Assembly (NCBI RefSeq): GCF_016429155.1
Contig: NZ_JAELUC010000022.1
Coordinates: 1 to 53,763 of the forward strand
Source: Pedobacter sp. ASV12
GTDB lineage: Bacteria > Bacteroidota > Bacteroidia > Sphingobacteriales > Sphingobacteriaceae
Length of the DNA: 53,763 nt
Reading direction: 5' to 3'
The position numbers and the translations under genes were made by a program. Position 1 is the stretch's first letter, and each line of letters opens with the position of its first letter. This document shows, piece after piece, positions 9,576 to 17,331 of the stretch. Under the pieces are notes generated by a model. It had not been told where the DNA came from. It searched no databases and saw nothing but the letters and a program-made list of their open reading frames with translations.

Positions 9576-9612
9576 TAAAAAAATCCGAAGCTTAGGCTTC
9601 GGATTTTTTGTT
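9576..9612. terminator. Bidirectional terminator between TamB-like gene and ribBA
   Basis: An 11-bp perfect stem (9581-9591 with 9596-9606, core ATCCGAAGC/GCTTCGGAT) has a 4-base loop TTAG. It is flanked by A-rich sequence on the left and a T-run on the right, so it can stop transcription from both converging genes. Confidence 0.88.
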
Positions 9613-10821
9613 TTATTTCATGATTTGGTGACCCATTTTATCGCGTTTGGTCCTCAAATAGGTTTCGTTATGCTTATTGCTTTCTATTTCGATGGGCACA
9701 TTTTCCATGATTTCCAAACCATAGCCAATTAAGCCCGCTCTTTTGGTAGGATTATTAGACATCAAGCGCATTTTGCTTACGCCCTGCGCCCTCAAGATCT
9801 GTGCGCCCACGCCATAATCGCGTTCATCGCCTTTAAAGCCCAATTTAATATTGGCCTCAACCGTATCAAAACCTGCATCTTGAAGGTTATACGAACGCAA
9901 CTTGTTGATCAAGCCAATGCCCCGGCCTTCTTGGTTCATGTACACGATGATCCCTTTTCCTTCTTGTTCAATCATCTGGAAAGCTTTGTGCAATTGCGGA
10001 CCGCAGTCGCAACGGCAAGAACCGAAGATATCGCCAGTAACACAAGAGCTATGGATGCGGGCCAAAATAGGTTCGTCTTCTTTCCATTCGCCTTTGGTAA
10101 TGGCCAAGTGGGTAGCATTATTACTCAATTGGGTGTAAGCGGTCATTTTAAAATCGCCCCATTCGGTTGGCAAATTTACGGTAACTTCTTCCCTGATAAG
10201 GCTTTCGGCTGCCAAACGGTAGGCAATCAAATCTTTGATCGAGATGATTTTCAGTTCGTGCTGCGCGGCGATTTTCATCAAATCGGGCAAACGTGCCATC
10301 GTACCGTCTTCGTTCATGATTTCGACCAATACGCCAGCAGGCTCAAAACCTGCCAAACGGGCAATATCAATGGTGGCTTCGGTATGCCCTGTTCTTCTCA
10401 ATACCCCTTCCCTACGCGCCTTAAGCGGAAAAATATGCCCTGGCCTACCCAAATCCTCAGGTTTGGTATCCGGATTAATCAAGGCCTGTACGGTTTTGGC
10501 CCTATCGTGAGTAGAAATGCCGGTTGTACAGCCGTGGCCAATTAAATCGACCGATACGGTGAATGGCGTTTGATGCAAAACGGTATTGTTCTGTACCATA
10601 AGGTCGAGCTTCAAATCATTGCATAAATCCTCGATTAAAGGTGCACAAATGAGTCCTCTTCCATATTTAGACATGAAGTTAATTACTTCTGGCGTTACGT
10701 TTCTGGCAGCTGTGATAAAATCGCCTTCGTTTTCGCGATCCTCGTCGTCTACCACAATAATGATTTTGCCAGCCCTGATTTCTGCTAGTGCTTCGTCTAT
10801 GGTATTTAATTTTATTTCCAT
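9613..10821 (-). CDS. ribBA: Bifunctional DHBP synthase / GTP cyclohydrolase II (RibBA)
   Basis: Supplies both starting branches of riboflavin synthesis: ribulose 5-phosphate to 3,4-dihydroxy-2-butanone 4-phosphate, and GTP to the diaminopyrimidine. The N-terminal half carries the RibB signatures [17 protein letters not shown] and RRTGHTEA. The C-terminal half carries the RibA zinc site C-X10-C-X-C ([14 protein letters not shown]) and [11 protein letters not shown]. The ATG at 10821 gives 402 residues beginning [12 protein letters not shown], the normal RibB start; an upstream in-frame ATG at 10857 would add a non-conserved stretch. It is last in the minus-strand run START-like, LptF/LptG, ribBA. 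No FMN riboswitch was recognised. Confidence 0.97.
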   Translation of the reverse strand: MEIKLNTIDEALAEIRAGKIIIVVDDEDRENEGDFITAARNVTPEVINFMSKYGRGLICAPLIEDLCNDLKLDLMVQNNTVLHQTPFTVSVDLIGHGCTTGISTHDRAKTVQALINPDTKPEDLGRPGHIFPLKARREGVLRRTGHTEATIDIARLAGFEPAGVLVEIMNEDGTMARLPDLMKIAAQHELKIISIKDLIAYRLAAESLIREEVTVNLPTEWGDFKMTAYTQLSNNATHLAITKGEWKEDEPILARIHSSCVTGDIFGSCRCDCGPQLHKAFQMIEQEGKGIIVYMNQEGRGIGLINKLRSYNLQDAGFDTVEANIKLGFKGDERDYGVGAQILRAQGVSKMRLMSNNPTKRAGLIGYGLEIMENVPIEIESNKHNETYLRTKRDKMGHQIMK

Positions 10822-10945
10822 TTTATATTTGATCAAAAAATTGGCGGGGCAGAACATTTAACCGGCTCCCGTAATACAAAGTTACAACCTTTGCCGACAA
10901 TAAATCGGCTTAAAATATCATTGATAAGTAAGGAATAGCGCTGGT

Positions 10946-12388
10946 TTAGTCTGATTTTTTGCTTTCTTTCTTTTTAAACAGGCCCACGATCAGCTGTTTG
11001 TAATAGTCTATATCGAACAAAGCCGAGTCTACCGTTGCCTTATAAGTTAGGAAAATGCCTAAAGGCGTTAAAATGATGATGGCCACCCACATGCCAAAAT
11101 TTGGATCTAGCGAGCCTTCCTTAGCCGATTTTTCGGCCACGGTAGAAAGAATATGGTAAATGAGGAAGAAGACAATGGCTATAACTACTGGCAGGCCCAA
11201 GCCGCCTTTTCTGATGATGGCACCCAAAGGAGCACCAATAAAGAACAGCAACAAACAGGAAACGGCCAAGGTGTATTTACGCTGGTATTCGATCTGCGCC
11301 CGGATAATTTCTTTCGATTTGAAATCGAAATCCAAAATACGGTTAATCACAATCTGCTTGACGGTTTCGGCCTGATCGTAGCCACTTTGCACCGCTTGTA
11401 TGCGCAGGTTTTTAGGAATAGCATTTAAGATAGAGCCTTTGATGACTTTAGCCGACACCTTAACCTTGGTATAGCCTTTGGCCATTTCGTTTTGCTTAAA
11501 ATAGGCAGAGGCATTTATCTTGGTGGTTTTATTCAGGCTATCGAGGCTTTTCCTGATCGAATCTTCGCGATGCAGCAGCTCTCTCCTATTCAGCATCGGG
11601 GCATTGTTTTTGAAACTGGCCTCCTGGGTACGATTAAATCCGCCAAAGCTGCCCAGGTCAAACTTCACTTCTGTTTGCTTAAAGCGCATGCGGGTTAAGG
11701 TTTGGTGCGGATTAAAGGAACCGTTACCTGTATTTTCTTCGTAGCGTACGCCATTTACCAAGCTTAGCACCAAGTATTGGTCGTCGCTGGTTTTGGCCAT
11801 CCTGCCTTTTTCGGCTAGGATAATTTTAGGAATGCCGTTGGTTCCGGTATGGTCGTAGATCATGATGCCATACAAAGAATCGATTGCGCCTTCGCCTTTA
11901 CGCTCTACGCGCATGGCATAATTCTGTATGCTGTTGTTAAAAACGCCAGGCTTAATCAGAAACGAAAGTTTTTTATTGCGTATATCATACAGCAACGAAC
12001 CATATTTGAGGTTGGCTTTAGGCAGCATGTAATCTGAAAACAGAAAAGAGGCAAAAGAAAGGCCGATGATAAAGACAAACAGGGGCCGCATGGCCTTTTG
12101 CAGCGAAACACCGGCCGATTTGATGGCCACGAGCTCATAGTTTTCGCCCAGGCTGCCAAAGGTCATGATAGAGGAAAGCAGCACGGCCAGTGGCAAAGCC
12201 ATAGCCACATTGGCGGCTGAGGCATAAAGCATAACTTCGGCAATGGTATACCACTCGAAGCCCTTTCCGATCAAATCGTCGATATACTTGAACAGGAAGA
12301 ACATCAACAGGATAAACATCACAATAAAAAATGTGACGAAAAATGGCCTGATAAATGCCTTGATCAGCAGTAGGTGTATCTTTTTCAA
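10946..12388 (-). CDS. LptF/LptG-family permease (YjgP/YjgQ)
   Basis: Inner-membrane permease of the lipopolysaccharide export machine, which with LptB and LptC lifts LPS from the membrane. The 480 residues show the family layout: an N-terminal group of three helices (FFVTFFIVMFILLMFFLF, then VAMALPLAVLLSSIMTF, then LFVFIIGLSFASFLF). A large periplasmic beta-jellyroll domain follows at about 130-340, then three C-terminal helices from about residue 365. The family motif near the second helix (FGSLGENYELVAIKSAGVS) is intact. Whether it is the LptF or the LptG copy cannot be settled here. It lies 31 bases after the START-like gene and 124 bases before ribBA on the same strand. Confidence 0.93.
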   Translation of the reverse strand: MKKIHLLLIKAFIRPFFVTFFIVMFILLMFFLFKYIDDLIGKGFEWYTIAEVMLYASAANVAMALPLAVLLSSIMTFGSLGENYELVAIKSAGVSLQKAMRPLFVFIIGLSFASFLFSDYMLPKANLKYGSLLYDIRNKKLSFLIKPGVFNNSIQNYAMRVERKGEGAIDSLYGIMIYDHTGTNGIPKIILAEKGRMAKTSDDQYLVLSLVNGVRYEENTGNGSFNPHQTLTRMRFKQTEVKFDLGSFGGFNRTQEASFKNNAPMLNRRELLHREDSIRKSLDSLNKTTKINASAYFKQNEMAKGYTKVKVSAKVIKGSILNAIPKNLRIQAVQSGYDQAETVKQIVINRILDFDFKSKEIIRAQIEYQRKYTLAVSCLLLFFIGAPLGAIIRKGGLGLPVVIAIVFFLIYHILSTVAEKSAKEGSLDPNFGMWVAIIILTPLGIFLTYKATVDSALFDIDYYKQLIVGLFKKKESKKSD

Positions 12389-12419
12389 TATACAAAGATA
12401 GGCAAAGCCGACGAAAAAA

Positions 12420-12800
12420 TTAGCCTCCGATAACGCTAACTAGGTAAGTGATCTGGTTATCCCAGATTTGTTTTTTTTCGGCAAGGGTTTCGTCGGTAGC
12501 AAAATCGGTAATGGCAAGGGCAACATCGTTGGTCAGTTCATCCTGAACGATTTCCATTTCGAAATAGCAATGCGGATCATCGTCAACCCATTTAAACTTA
12601 ACAAGTTTGTTTTCTTTTACGCTTAGCAGCTTGGCTTTTTGCACTTCTCCATCCCAGGTAAAGGTATAGGTTTGGTCTCTGAAAACTACATCGTCTGCAA
12701 ACCATTGCGACAGCCCATTAGGCTCGCTGATAAAGCTGAACAGTATACGTGGAGAAGACCTCAATTCATATTCTAGATTAAATTTTTTCTTTTCTGACAT
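12420..12800 (-). CDS. START-like / SRPBCC-fold small protein
   Basis: A 126-residue cytoplasmic protein with the fold pattern of the START-like (AHSA1/SRPBCC) group: LEYELRSSPRILFSFISEPNGLSQWFADDV near the N-terminus, a run of antiparallel strands, and a long C-terminal helix (ETLAEKKQIWDNQITYL). Such proteins bind hydrophobic ligands in a cavity, but the ligand here is unknown. It opens the minus-strand group with the LPS permease and RibBA. The family is best known from Bacteroidota genomes (from memory). Confidence 0.85.
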   Translation of the reverse strand: MSEKKKFNLEYELRSSPRILFSFISEPNGLSQWFADDVVFRDQTYTFTWDGEVQKAKLLSVKENKLVKFKWVDDDPHCYFEMEIVQDELTNDVALAITDFATDETLAEKKQIWDNQITYLVSVIGG

Positions 12801-12847
12801 CCTTAAACACCGCTATCTGTAAAAATAATGGACTATTTTTTTAATTT

Positions 12848-12882
12848 TTGTTTCTAAAGAAAAGTAATTTATTCTATATTTG
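12848..12882 (+). promoter_or_regulatory. tRNA-Met promoter
   Basis: The -7 box TATATTTG is at 12875-12882, a perfect TAnnTTTG, with TTG at 12848-12850 as the -33 box. The spacer of 24 bases is slightly longer than usual. It lies 45 bases before the tRNA. Confidence 0.6.
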
Positions 12883-12927
12883 CAACTCTTTAAAAAATAG
12901 TATTCAACATTTGATATTATTTTTCCC

Positions 12928-13004
12928 GGCGGGGTAGCTCAGATGGTTAGAGCGCAGGATTCATAACCCTGAGGTCGGCAGTTCGATCCTGCTCCCCGCT
13001 ACCA
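12928..13004 (+). tRNA. tRNA-Met (anticodon CAU), CCA encoded
   Basis: A full cloverleaf can be drawn. The acceptor is GGCGGGG with CCCCGCT (first pair G-U), the D stem GCTC/GAGC, the anticodon loop TTCATAA with CAT at 12962-12964, and the T stem GGCAG/CTGCT with loop TTCGATC. The discriminator is A, followed by encoded CCA at 13002-13004. The anticodon stem has an A-C mismatch at 31-39. The G-U closing pair and lack of three G-C pairs in the anticodon stem argue against an initiator. An elongator Met is most likely, with tRNA-Ile2 (lysidine-modified CAU) as an alternative. Confidence 0.93.
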
Positions 13005-13010
13005 AAGCTG

Positions 13011-13060
13011 CAAAAGAGGCAAAGCCCAGGTTTAATTCTGGCATGCCTCTTTTGTCGCTT
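13011..13060 (+). terminator. Terminator-like hairpin after the tRNA
   Basis: An 11-bp perfect stem joins 13011-13021 (CAAAAGAGGCA) with 13044-13054 (TGCCTCTTTTG). The T-run falls inside the 3' arm, so the fit to a classical terminator is moderate. Confidence 0.55.
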
Positions 13061-13158
13061 AAAATAAGCAGCTACAAAACAGTAGCTTTATCCTAAAACT
13101 GCTACTCCCATCCATTTTCTTGTGGCAGGTAACTTTAGGGACACCCTCTTAGCAAGTC

Positions 13159-13320
13159 TTACCTAGTTTTTCTTAATGTTGCATATTTCAGTTGCTTATA
13201 CATTAGTCTTGAGATGAGTGAAAGCCCTAACAGGTTGTTGAACCTGAATGCGTTTTTAAATTAGTTGGCGTACAGTTGAAGGTGCTTCGTCGGTCATCAG
13301 TATAAACCGTGTTCAACGTT
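13159..13320 (-). pseudogene. Decayed IS1595-type transposase remnant
   Basis: In one reverse frame, with stops, the translation reads N-V-E-H-G-L-Y, two stops, PTKHLQLYAN, stop, FKNAFRFNN, and then after a short gap SRLMYKQL before a final stop at 13159. This closely follows the C-terminal signature of IS1595/ISXO2 transposases as I remember it (GIYH..S.KHLQ.Y..EF..RFN and later RLTYKQL). There are three internal stops and probable deletions, so it is dead. The upstream part (to about 13420) is too degraded to assign. Its position just beyond the tRNA and before accessory genes suggests an old insertion. Confidence 0.45.
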
Positions 13321-13424
13321 CCTACGAACAAAGGGTGTATGCTGGTCGATTCCGCGTCCCTGACCACCTTAGCGAATGGTCTAGTACAGGGGTCTTGTCC
13401 TTGAACGATCGACATATTCTTTAA

Positions 13425-14000
13425 ATGTTATGTTATAGCTTATCCACCATCTGTAATACGTTGAAATATTTATGACATCTAATCATGGCATATTGTACGT
13501 TTCATCATTGCTAACCATAAATTTTCCCACGCAAAATGAATAGGTCCGAAGTACATTTTGCCACTATGGCAATGATCATAAGCAATGCACTTCACCATAT
13601 CAAAATGTGCATAACTATACTGGCATCAGCATGTCCTAAAACATCCCTGATTATTGATCAAATAAGATTCTTTAACCAGATGGCTCACTTTAGCCATTCC
13701 ATTGGAATATCGTGTTGATAAATGAACCTATTGGAGATTTCTTTTTTACTTAGTTTTGCCGAAACGAAAACTTCTTTGTAAAAAAGAAACGACTGGAATT
13801 AAAGTTGTATTAGTCCAGCATATTAAAATATCGCATTTAAAAATTATGCAAATGGCGGGATCGATAAGATCAGTCCAAAAATGGATTTATATATCGTGCT
13901 TTTTTAACAATACGACAACTGTTTTATAGATTTATCAGATGCTCAATAACAGCAATGTCACAAGGGCAATAATTTATATAATTGAATAAATGCTGAACTT
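13425..14000. other. Gene-free stretch after the transposase remnant
   Basis: About 575 bases with low GC. Short frames exist on both strands (for example 60 codons from 13536), but their composition is unlike a protein and they show no family pattern. I see no tRNA, no CRISPR and no clear hairpin. It is probably decayed mobile DNA. Confidence 0.5.
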
Positions 14001-14006
14001 TTGTAT

Positions 14007-14738
14007 ATGTTGCGTCATATAGGCCATAAAAGAAGTTTTACCCATAACCTGCGTTTAGCTATATTGCTCTGCCTGAACGCAGGATTTATCAATGCTGCAG
14101 GCTTTATAGCATTTGCTGTCCTGACCACTAATGTAACCGGTCATGCAGCTTTATTGGCGGTTAACCTGGCAGAAGAACACTGGCGTTCGGCACGGATGGT
14201 TGTCCTTTGGTTGTTTCTTTTTCTGGCAGGTGCATTTTGCTCAGGATGGTATATAGGCCGGAATGGACGAAATCAAGCTGCTGCATATTCTGCACCGATC
14301 ATTGTAATTATGCTCATCGTAGGCTTTGTTGGGCTCTATGGGCCACATTATCAACAAACCCTTCCTGAAACCGAGTACTTCGCAGGAAGCTTATTGTTCG
14401 CAATGGGCATGCAGAATGCATTAGTTTCGATGATCTCGGGTTCGGTTGTGCGTACTACGCACCTAACAGGGATGTTCACAGACCTTGGAATTGATCTTTC
14501 CGCTTTAGCCATTTCGGGATTTAAACCGGATGCCACACTCAAGCGTCGTATCCTGTTGCGTATTTCCATTATTATATCCTTCCTGGCCGGTGCTATCGCC
14601 GGTGCACTTTGCTTCAACAACATGTCTTTCAGCGCTTTTTGCATACCAACAGGGTTGTTATTCATCGCGCTGTTCTATGATTACCTGCGGGTCAAATTAC
14701 GTCGGCTATTGAGTTCCCAGCACGATAAAAAACCGTAA
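14007..14738 (+). CDS. YoaK family (DUF1275) membrane protein
   Basis: A 243-residue integral membrane protein with about six hydrophobic helices. It carries the features of the DUF1275/YoaK family: LNAGFINAAGFIAF near the N-terminus, TTNVTGHAA following it, and the mid-protein GMQNALVSMISGSVVRTTHLTGMFTDLG, which is the strongest family marker. No biochemical role is established. I start at ATG 14007; a TTG two codons earlier is also in frame. It is separated from neighbours on both sides and is the first intact gene after the tRNA-proximal debris. Confidence 0.9.
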   Translation: MLRHIGHKRSFTHNLRLAILLCLNAGFINAAGFIAFAVLTTNVTGHAALLAVNLAEEHWRSARMVVLWLFLFLAGAFCSGWYIGRNGRNQAAAYSAPIIVIMLIVGFVGLYGPHYQQTLPETEYFAGSLLFAMGMQNALVSMISGSVVRTTHLTGMFTDLGIDLSALAISGFKPDATLKRRILLRISIIISFLAGAIAGALCFNNMSFSAFCIPTGLLFIALFYDYLRVKLRRLLSSQHDKKP

Positions 14739-14793
14739 TTTCATATCTGGCAGCCTTTAAATTCTACAAACCACCATATCAAAGCAACAACAA

Positions 14794-15027
14794 TTAGAGT
14801 TCATCATAAGGCATATTCTTTTCGCGAAACTGGTGGGTACTGCCATAAATGTGCTTGACCAATTTGTTGTCTTTCCATATGCCTAACACGTAATTTCCGA
14901 ACTTGTCGGTAACCTTACCTTCACCGTTAAGTTTGCCATTTTTAATCCCGCCTCCATATTTACTTCCTTTGACAGTTGGGCGTGCGGCGTAAGATCTTCC
15001 ATCTGGTCGGCGACATTGAAAGCCGCC
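14794..15027 (-). pseudogene. Headless MORN-repeat protein fragment
   Basis: Reading leftwards, 77 codons are open between an in-frame stop at 15028-15030 and a TAA at 14794. They encode RRPDGRSYAARPTVKGSKYG, then GGIKNGKLNGEGKVTDKFGN and YVLGIWKDNKLVKHIYG. These are MORN-type repeats (K/Y-G-x-G-x-x-x-N-G-K-x-x-G-x-G). No start codon exists in the frame, so this is the C-terminal end of a longer gene that lost its head. It lies 18 bases after the CrtO-like gene on the same strand, which suggests a deletion or insertion junction at about 15030-15045. Confidence 0.6.
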
Positions 15028-15045
15028 TTATAGCTGGCAATAATT

Positions 15046-15540
15046 CTAAGCCCTTACCTGTTGCTTCGGCTGTTTTGAACGGATTTTTTCCCTGAACCGA
15101 TCGATCCGCCTTTTATTGTCTTGCTGCAGCAGCAAAGGATAGAGGTTCATCAGGATATTCACTAACATCATGATCAAAGCGAATAGCCAATCGCCCTTGA
15201 AGAGCTTTGCCCCTACAAACGGCAGCACAAACAGAAACCCGCACAGGTGCCCAATTTCTGCCACTGTCATCTCCTGGCGCAAGGAATCCAATTCGCTTGG
15301 TCTGATCCTCTTTTTCATGGAAAGCTTCGGGTTGAAGTATTTGAAGAACGAATTTTGGACAATCCACCTGAATGCGTCAAGCCCGATCATCCTTCCCAGC
15401 CATTCGTTCCTGATCAAAAAGAGGTTCGTTAATCGTGTTTTGTAAAATTGGGTGCTGACCAAAAGCGCGTTGGCCATAATGCCGATAATCCAAGAGATGA
15501 AGGCGATGGATAGACTGAACGTAAAATACTTGAGAACCAT
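15046..15540 (-). CDS. CrtO-like membrane protein (glycosyl-diaponeurosporenoate acyltransferase family)
   Basis: A 164-residue protein with an N-terminal hydrophobic helix (FSLSIAFISWIIGIMANALL) and two C-terminal ones (IGHLCGFLFVLPFVGAKLF and WLFALIMMLVNILMNLYPLLL). It ends in NLYPLLLQQDNKRRIDRFRE. The order (tyrosine- and arginine-rich N-terminal loop, M-x-x-A-E-I-x-H, then N-x-x-P-x-x-x-Q-x-x-N-x-x-R) matches the small family that contains staphylococcal CrtO. That enzyme acylates a carotenoid glycoside at the membrane. No carotenoid gene is visible nearby, so the substrate here is open. The family call rests on remembered motifs. Confidence 0.6.
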   Translation of the reverse strand: MVLKYFTFSLSIAFISWIIGIMANALLVSTQFYKTRLTNLFLIRNEWLGRMIGLDAFRWIVQNSFFKYFNPKLSMKKRIRPSELDSLRQEMTVAEIGHLCGFLFVLPFVGAKLFKGDWLFALIMMLVNILMNLYPLLLQQDNKRRIDRFREKIRSKQPKQQVRA

Positions 15541-15650
15541 AGCTTATTTTAATGGAGGCAAATGTAAGGAGATTGGTCCATTTTGTTTCTAAGCACGCTT
15601 CTGATTTTTAGGTCCTGCCCTGTTGTTTATAGAAACCCTACATGACAATG

Positions 15651-15690
15651 ATCAAAAAGACCAACCTGGGTAAAGGTTGGTCTTTTTGAT
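15651..15690. terminator. Strong bidirectional terminator
   Basis: A 17-bp perfect stem, 15651-15667 with 15674-15690 (core AAAGACCAACCT/AGGTTGGTCTTT), has a 6-base loop and A/T runs inside the outer stem. It separates the VOC gene (ending at 15746) from the CrtO-like gene (starting at 15540), both on the minus strand. Confidence 0.9.
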
Positions 15691-15745
15691 TTTCAGTGAA
15701 CGTCCATTATTTGATGCCGGACGTGGTCGGGCTTAAATCAAGCTC

Positions 15746-16159
15746 CTAGCTTTGATGTTCAGGCATGCCGTCGGGATTCATCCATACAAATTCCCAATGG
15801 TGGCCATCGAGGTCTTCAAAACTGTGCTGGTACATAAAGCCATAATCGCTGGCCGGGTTAGGCACGGTAGCTCCGGCGGCCACGGCCTTGTCTACCATTT
15901 CGTTAACAGCTTCCTTGCTGTCGGCCGAAAGTGCGATGGAACATTCTATTGCTTTATGCGCATCAACAATTTCTTTTTTGGTAAAAGTCTGGAAGAAAGG
16001 CACGGTAAGCAACATCACGTAAATGGTATCGCTGATGACCATGCAGGTCGCTTTCTCGTCGGTAAATTGCGGATTAAAAGTATAGCCCAGTTTGGTAAAA
16101 AACTCCACGGATTTGTTGAGGTCTTTAACCGATAGGTTTACAAAAATTTGAGTTGCCAT
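15746..16159 (-). CDS. VOC-family (glyoxalase-like) protein
   Basis: A 137-residue cytoplasmic protein with the beta-alpha-beta-beta-beta repeat of the vicinal oxygen chelate superfamily. It starts IFVNLSVKDLNKSVEFFTKLGY, has a middle strand (CMVISDTIYVMLLTV) and ends with SFEDLDGHHWEFVWMNP, where the HHWE Glu is a likely metal ligand. It resembles the stand-alone glyoxalase/bleomycin-resistance-like proteins often annotated as extradiol dioxygenases. The true substrate cannot be read from sequence. A strong terminator follows it, so it is a single-gene unit. Confidence 0.9.
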   Translation of the reverse strand: MATQIFVNLSVKDLNKSVEFFTKLGYTFNPQFTDEKATCMVISDTIYVMLLTVPFFQTFTKKEIVDAHKAIECSIALSADSKEAVNEMVDKAVAAGATVPNPASDYGFMYQHSFEDLDGHHWEFVWMNPDGMPEHQS

Positions 16160-16475
16160 AATTGCTTTGATTTAGTTTATCCAAAACTACGGCAATACCG
16201 TCTACCTTCAAGCGTGCAAAAGGGACAAGTTAAGGGGCTAATTGCGACTCGTACAACCTTTCGATTGCCTCAAGCAATAGTTGCTTGATACATGAAAAGT
16301 GAATGCCCGTTATTTTCAGCCAAAAAAAGAGATATTGAGCTAAGCAGCTTTACAAAACAAGAGCCAACCTTACAGTTCGCCTCAAGCAACAACCACATCG
16401 ACAGCATCGCCTACTCTAAGCTATTGCACACCTTCAACATGCCTGGGATATTTCCCAAAATTGCTATCTTTCCAT
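16160..16475. other. Intergenic stretch between VOC and AraC genes
   Basis: No convincing gene. A perfect 8-bp hairpin, TCAAGCAA-TAG-TTGCTTGA, lies at 16270-16288. A 67-codon frame starting at 16292 overlaps the AraC start and has no family features, so I do not call it. A -7-like TATCTTTC at 16465-16472 ends three bases before the AraC ATG. Confidence 0.5.
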
Positions 16476-17291
16476 ATGCAGCACCAAGAGTTTGAAGCTC
16501 CAGCAACCTTACGCGACATCATCAAGTGCTTTTGGCACAATAAAAGAACATTTGAAACGGCCGAATCGAGTTTTGAAGTAGTTCCCGACGGCTATGCCGA
16601 AATTATCTTCTACTTTGGCAACCTCTACCAAGCTTATCCTAGAAATCTGCAGCGTTTACCCTCGCCATTCGTCATGGGCTTGCTCAATCAGCCTATTATC
16701 TTTTACACGGATGGTCCTTTGGAAATTATTGGCATCCGATGTTTTCCATGGACTGTATTCGACTTGCTCGGCTTGCCATCGCGCAAACAGGGCGTACACT
16801 TGTTTGAGCATCCGATAGCCGATATCCAAGCTACATTGGCCAAACAGGTAAAAACCGGCCAAATTGATGAAGCAATTTTTACGCTGATTCAATATTGCTT
16901 AGCTATGCGGCAACAGATTGCTGTTGACCATACGCTTGCAAAAGCCGGCATGGCCATAAGGAAAGCCAATGGCGCCATGTCTGTGGGTAAGGTAGCTGCC
17001 GAAGCCCATGCCACGGTGCGTACCTTGGAAAGAAAATTTAAGCAGGCTGCCGGTCACACGGTTAAAGATGTTTCGGCGCTCATCCGTTTCGAGCAGGTGC
17101 GAAACCGTTTGTGGCACCATCCAGATTCGAATCTTGCCGGCTTGGCCCATGAGCTGGGCTACACCGACCAATCCCACCTCAGCAGGGAATTCAAACGCTT
17201 TACGGGCACTACGCCAGCGGCATTCGCCAAAAAAGCCAAACAGGGCAAACAAGCCATAAGCGGCGATTTTGTCGCGTTTGTACAAGCCTAG
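16476..17291 (+). CDS. AraC-family transcriptional regulator with DUF6597-like sensor domain
   Basis: A 271-residue regulator. The N-terminal part (MQHQEFEAPATLRDIIKCFW, then VVPDGYAEIIFYFGN) is the small beta-rich domain typical of this group. The C-terminal 100 residues form an AraC double HTH: one motif around VGKVAAEAHATVRTLERKFK, a second around LAGLAHELGYTDQSHLSREF, ending FTGTTPAAF. I use ATG 16476; a TTG at 16461 would add five residues and overlap the -7-like box. The FAD monooxygenase begins 40 bases downstream in the same direction and is the likely partner or target. Confidence 0.9.
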   Translation: MQHQEFEAPATLRDIIKCFWHNKRTFETAESSFEVVPDGYAEIIFYFGNLYQAYPRNLQRLPSPFVMGLLNQPIIFYTDGPLEIIGIRCFPWTVFDLLGLPSRKQGVHLFEHPIADIQATLAKQVKTGQIDEAIFTLIQYCLAMRQQIAVDHTLAKAGMAIRKANGAMSVGKVAAEAHATVRTLERKFKQAAGHTVKDVSALIRFEQVRNRLWHHPDSNLAGLAHELGYTDQSHLSREFKRFTGTTPAAFAKKAKQGKQAISGDFVAFVQA

Positions 17292-17331
17292 CCCTTAAAC
17301 ATTGTCGAATTTTGTGTTTCAATCATTCAAC

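Noticed and set aside
10822..10945. FMN riboswitch before ribBA
   Set aside because: The leader lacks the conserved FMN-element segments, and ribBA is probably read from upstream genes.
13227..13415. 62-codon minus-strand frame as a gene
   Set aside because: The transposase-like signal lies in another frame with stops; this frame shows no conserved pattern.
13536..13718. 60-codon plus-strand frame as a gene
   Set aside because: Composition is unlike a protein, it has no family features and lies in decayed DNA.
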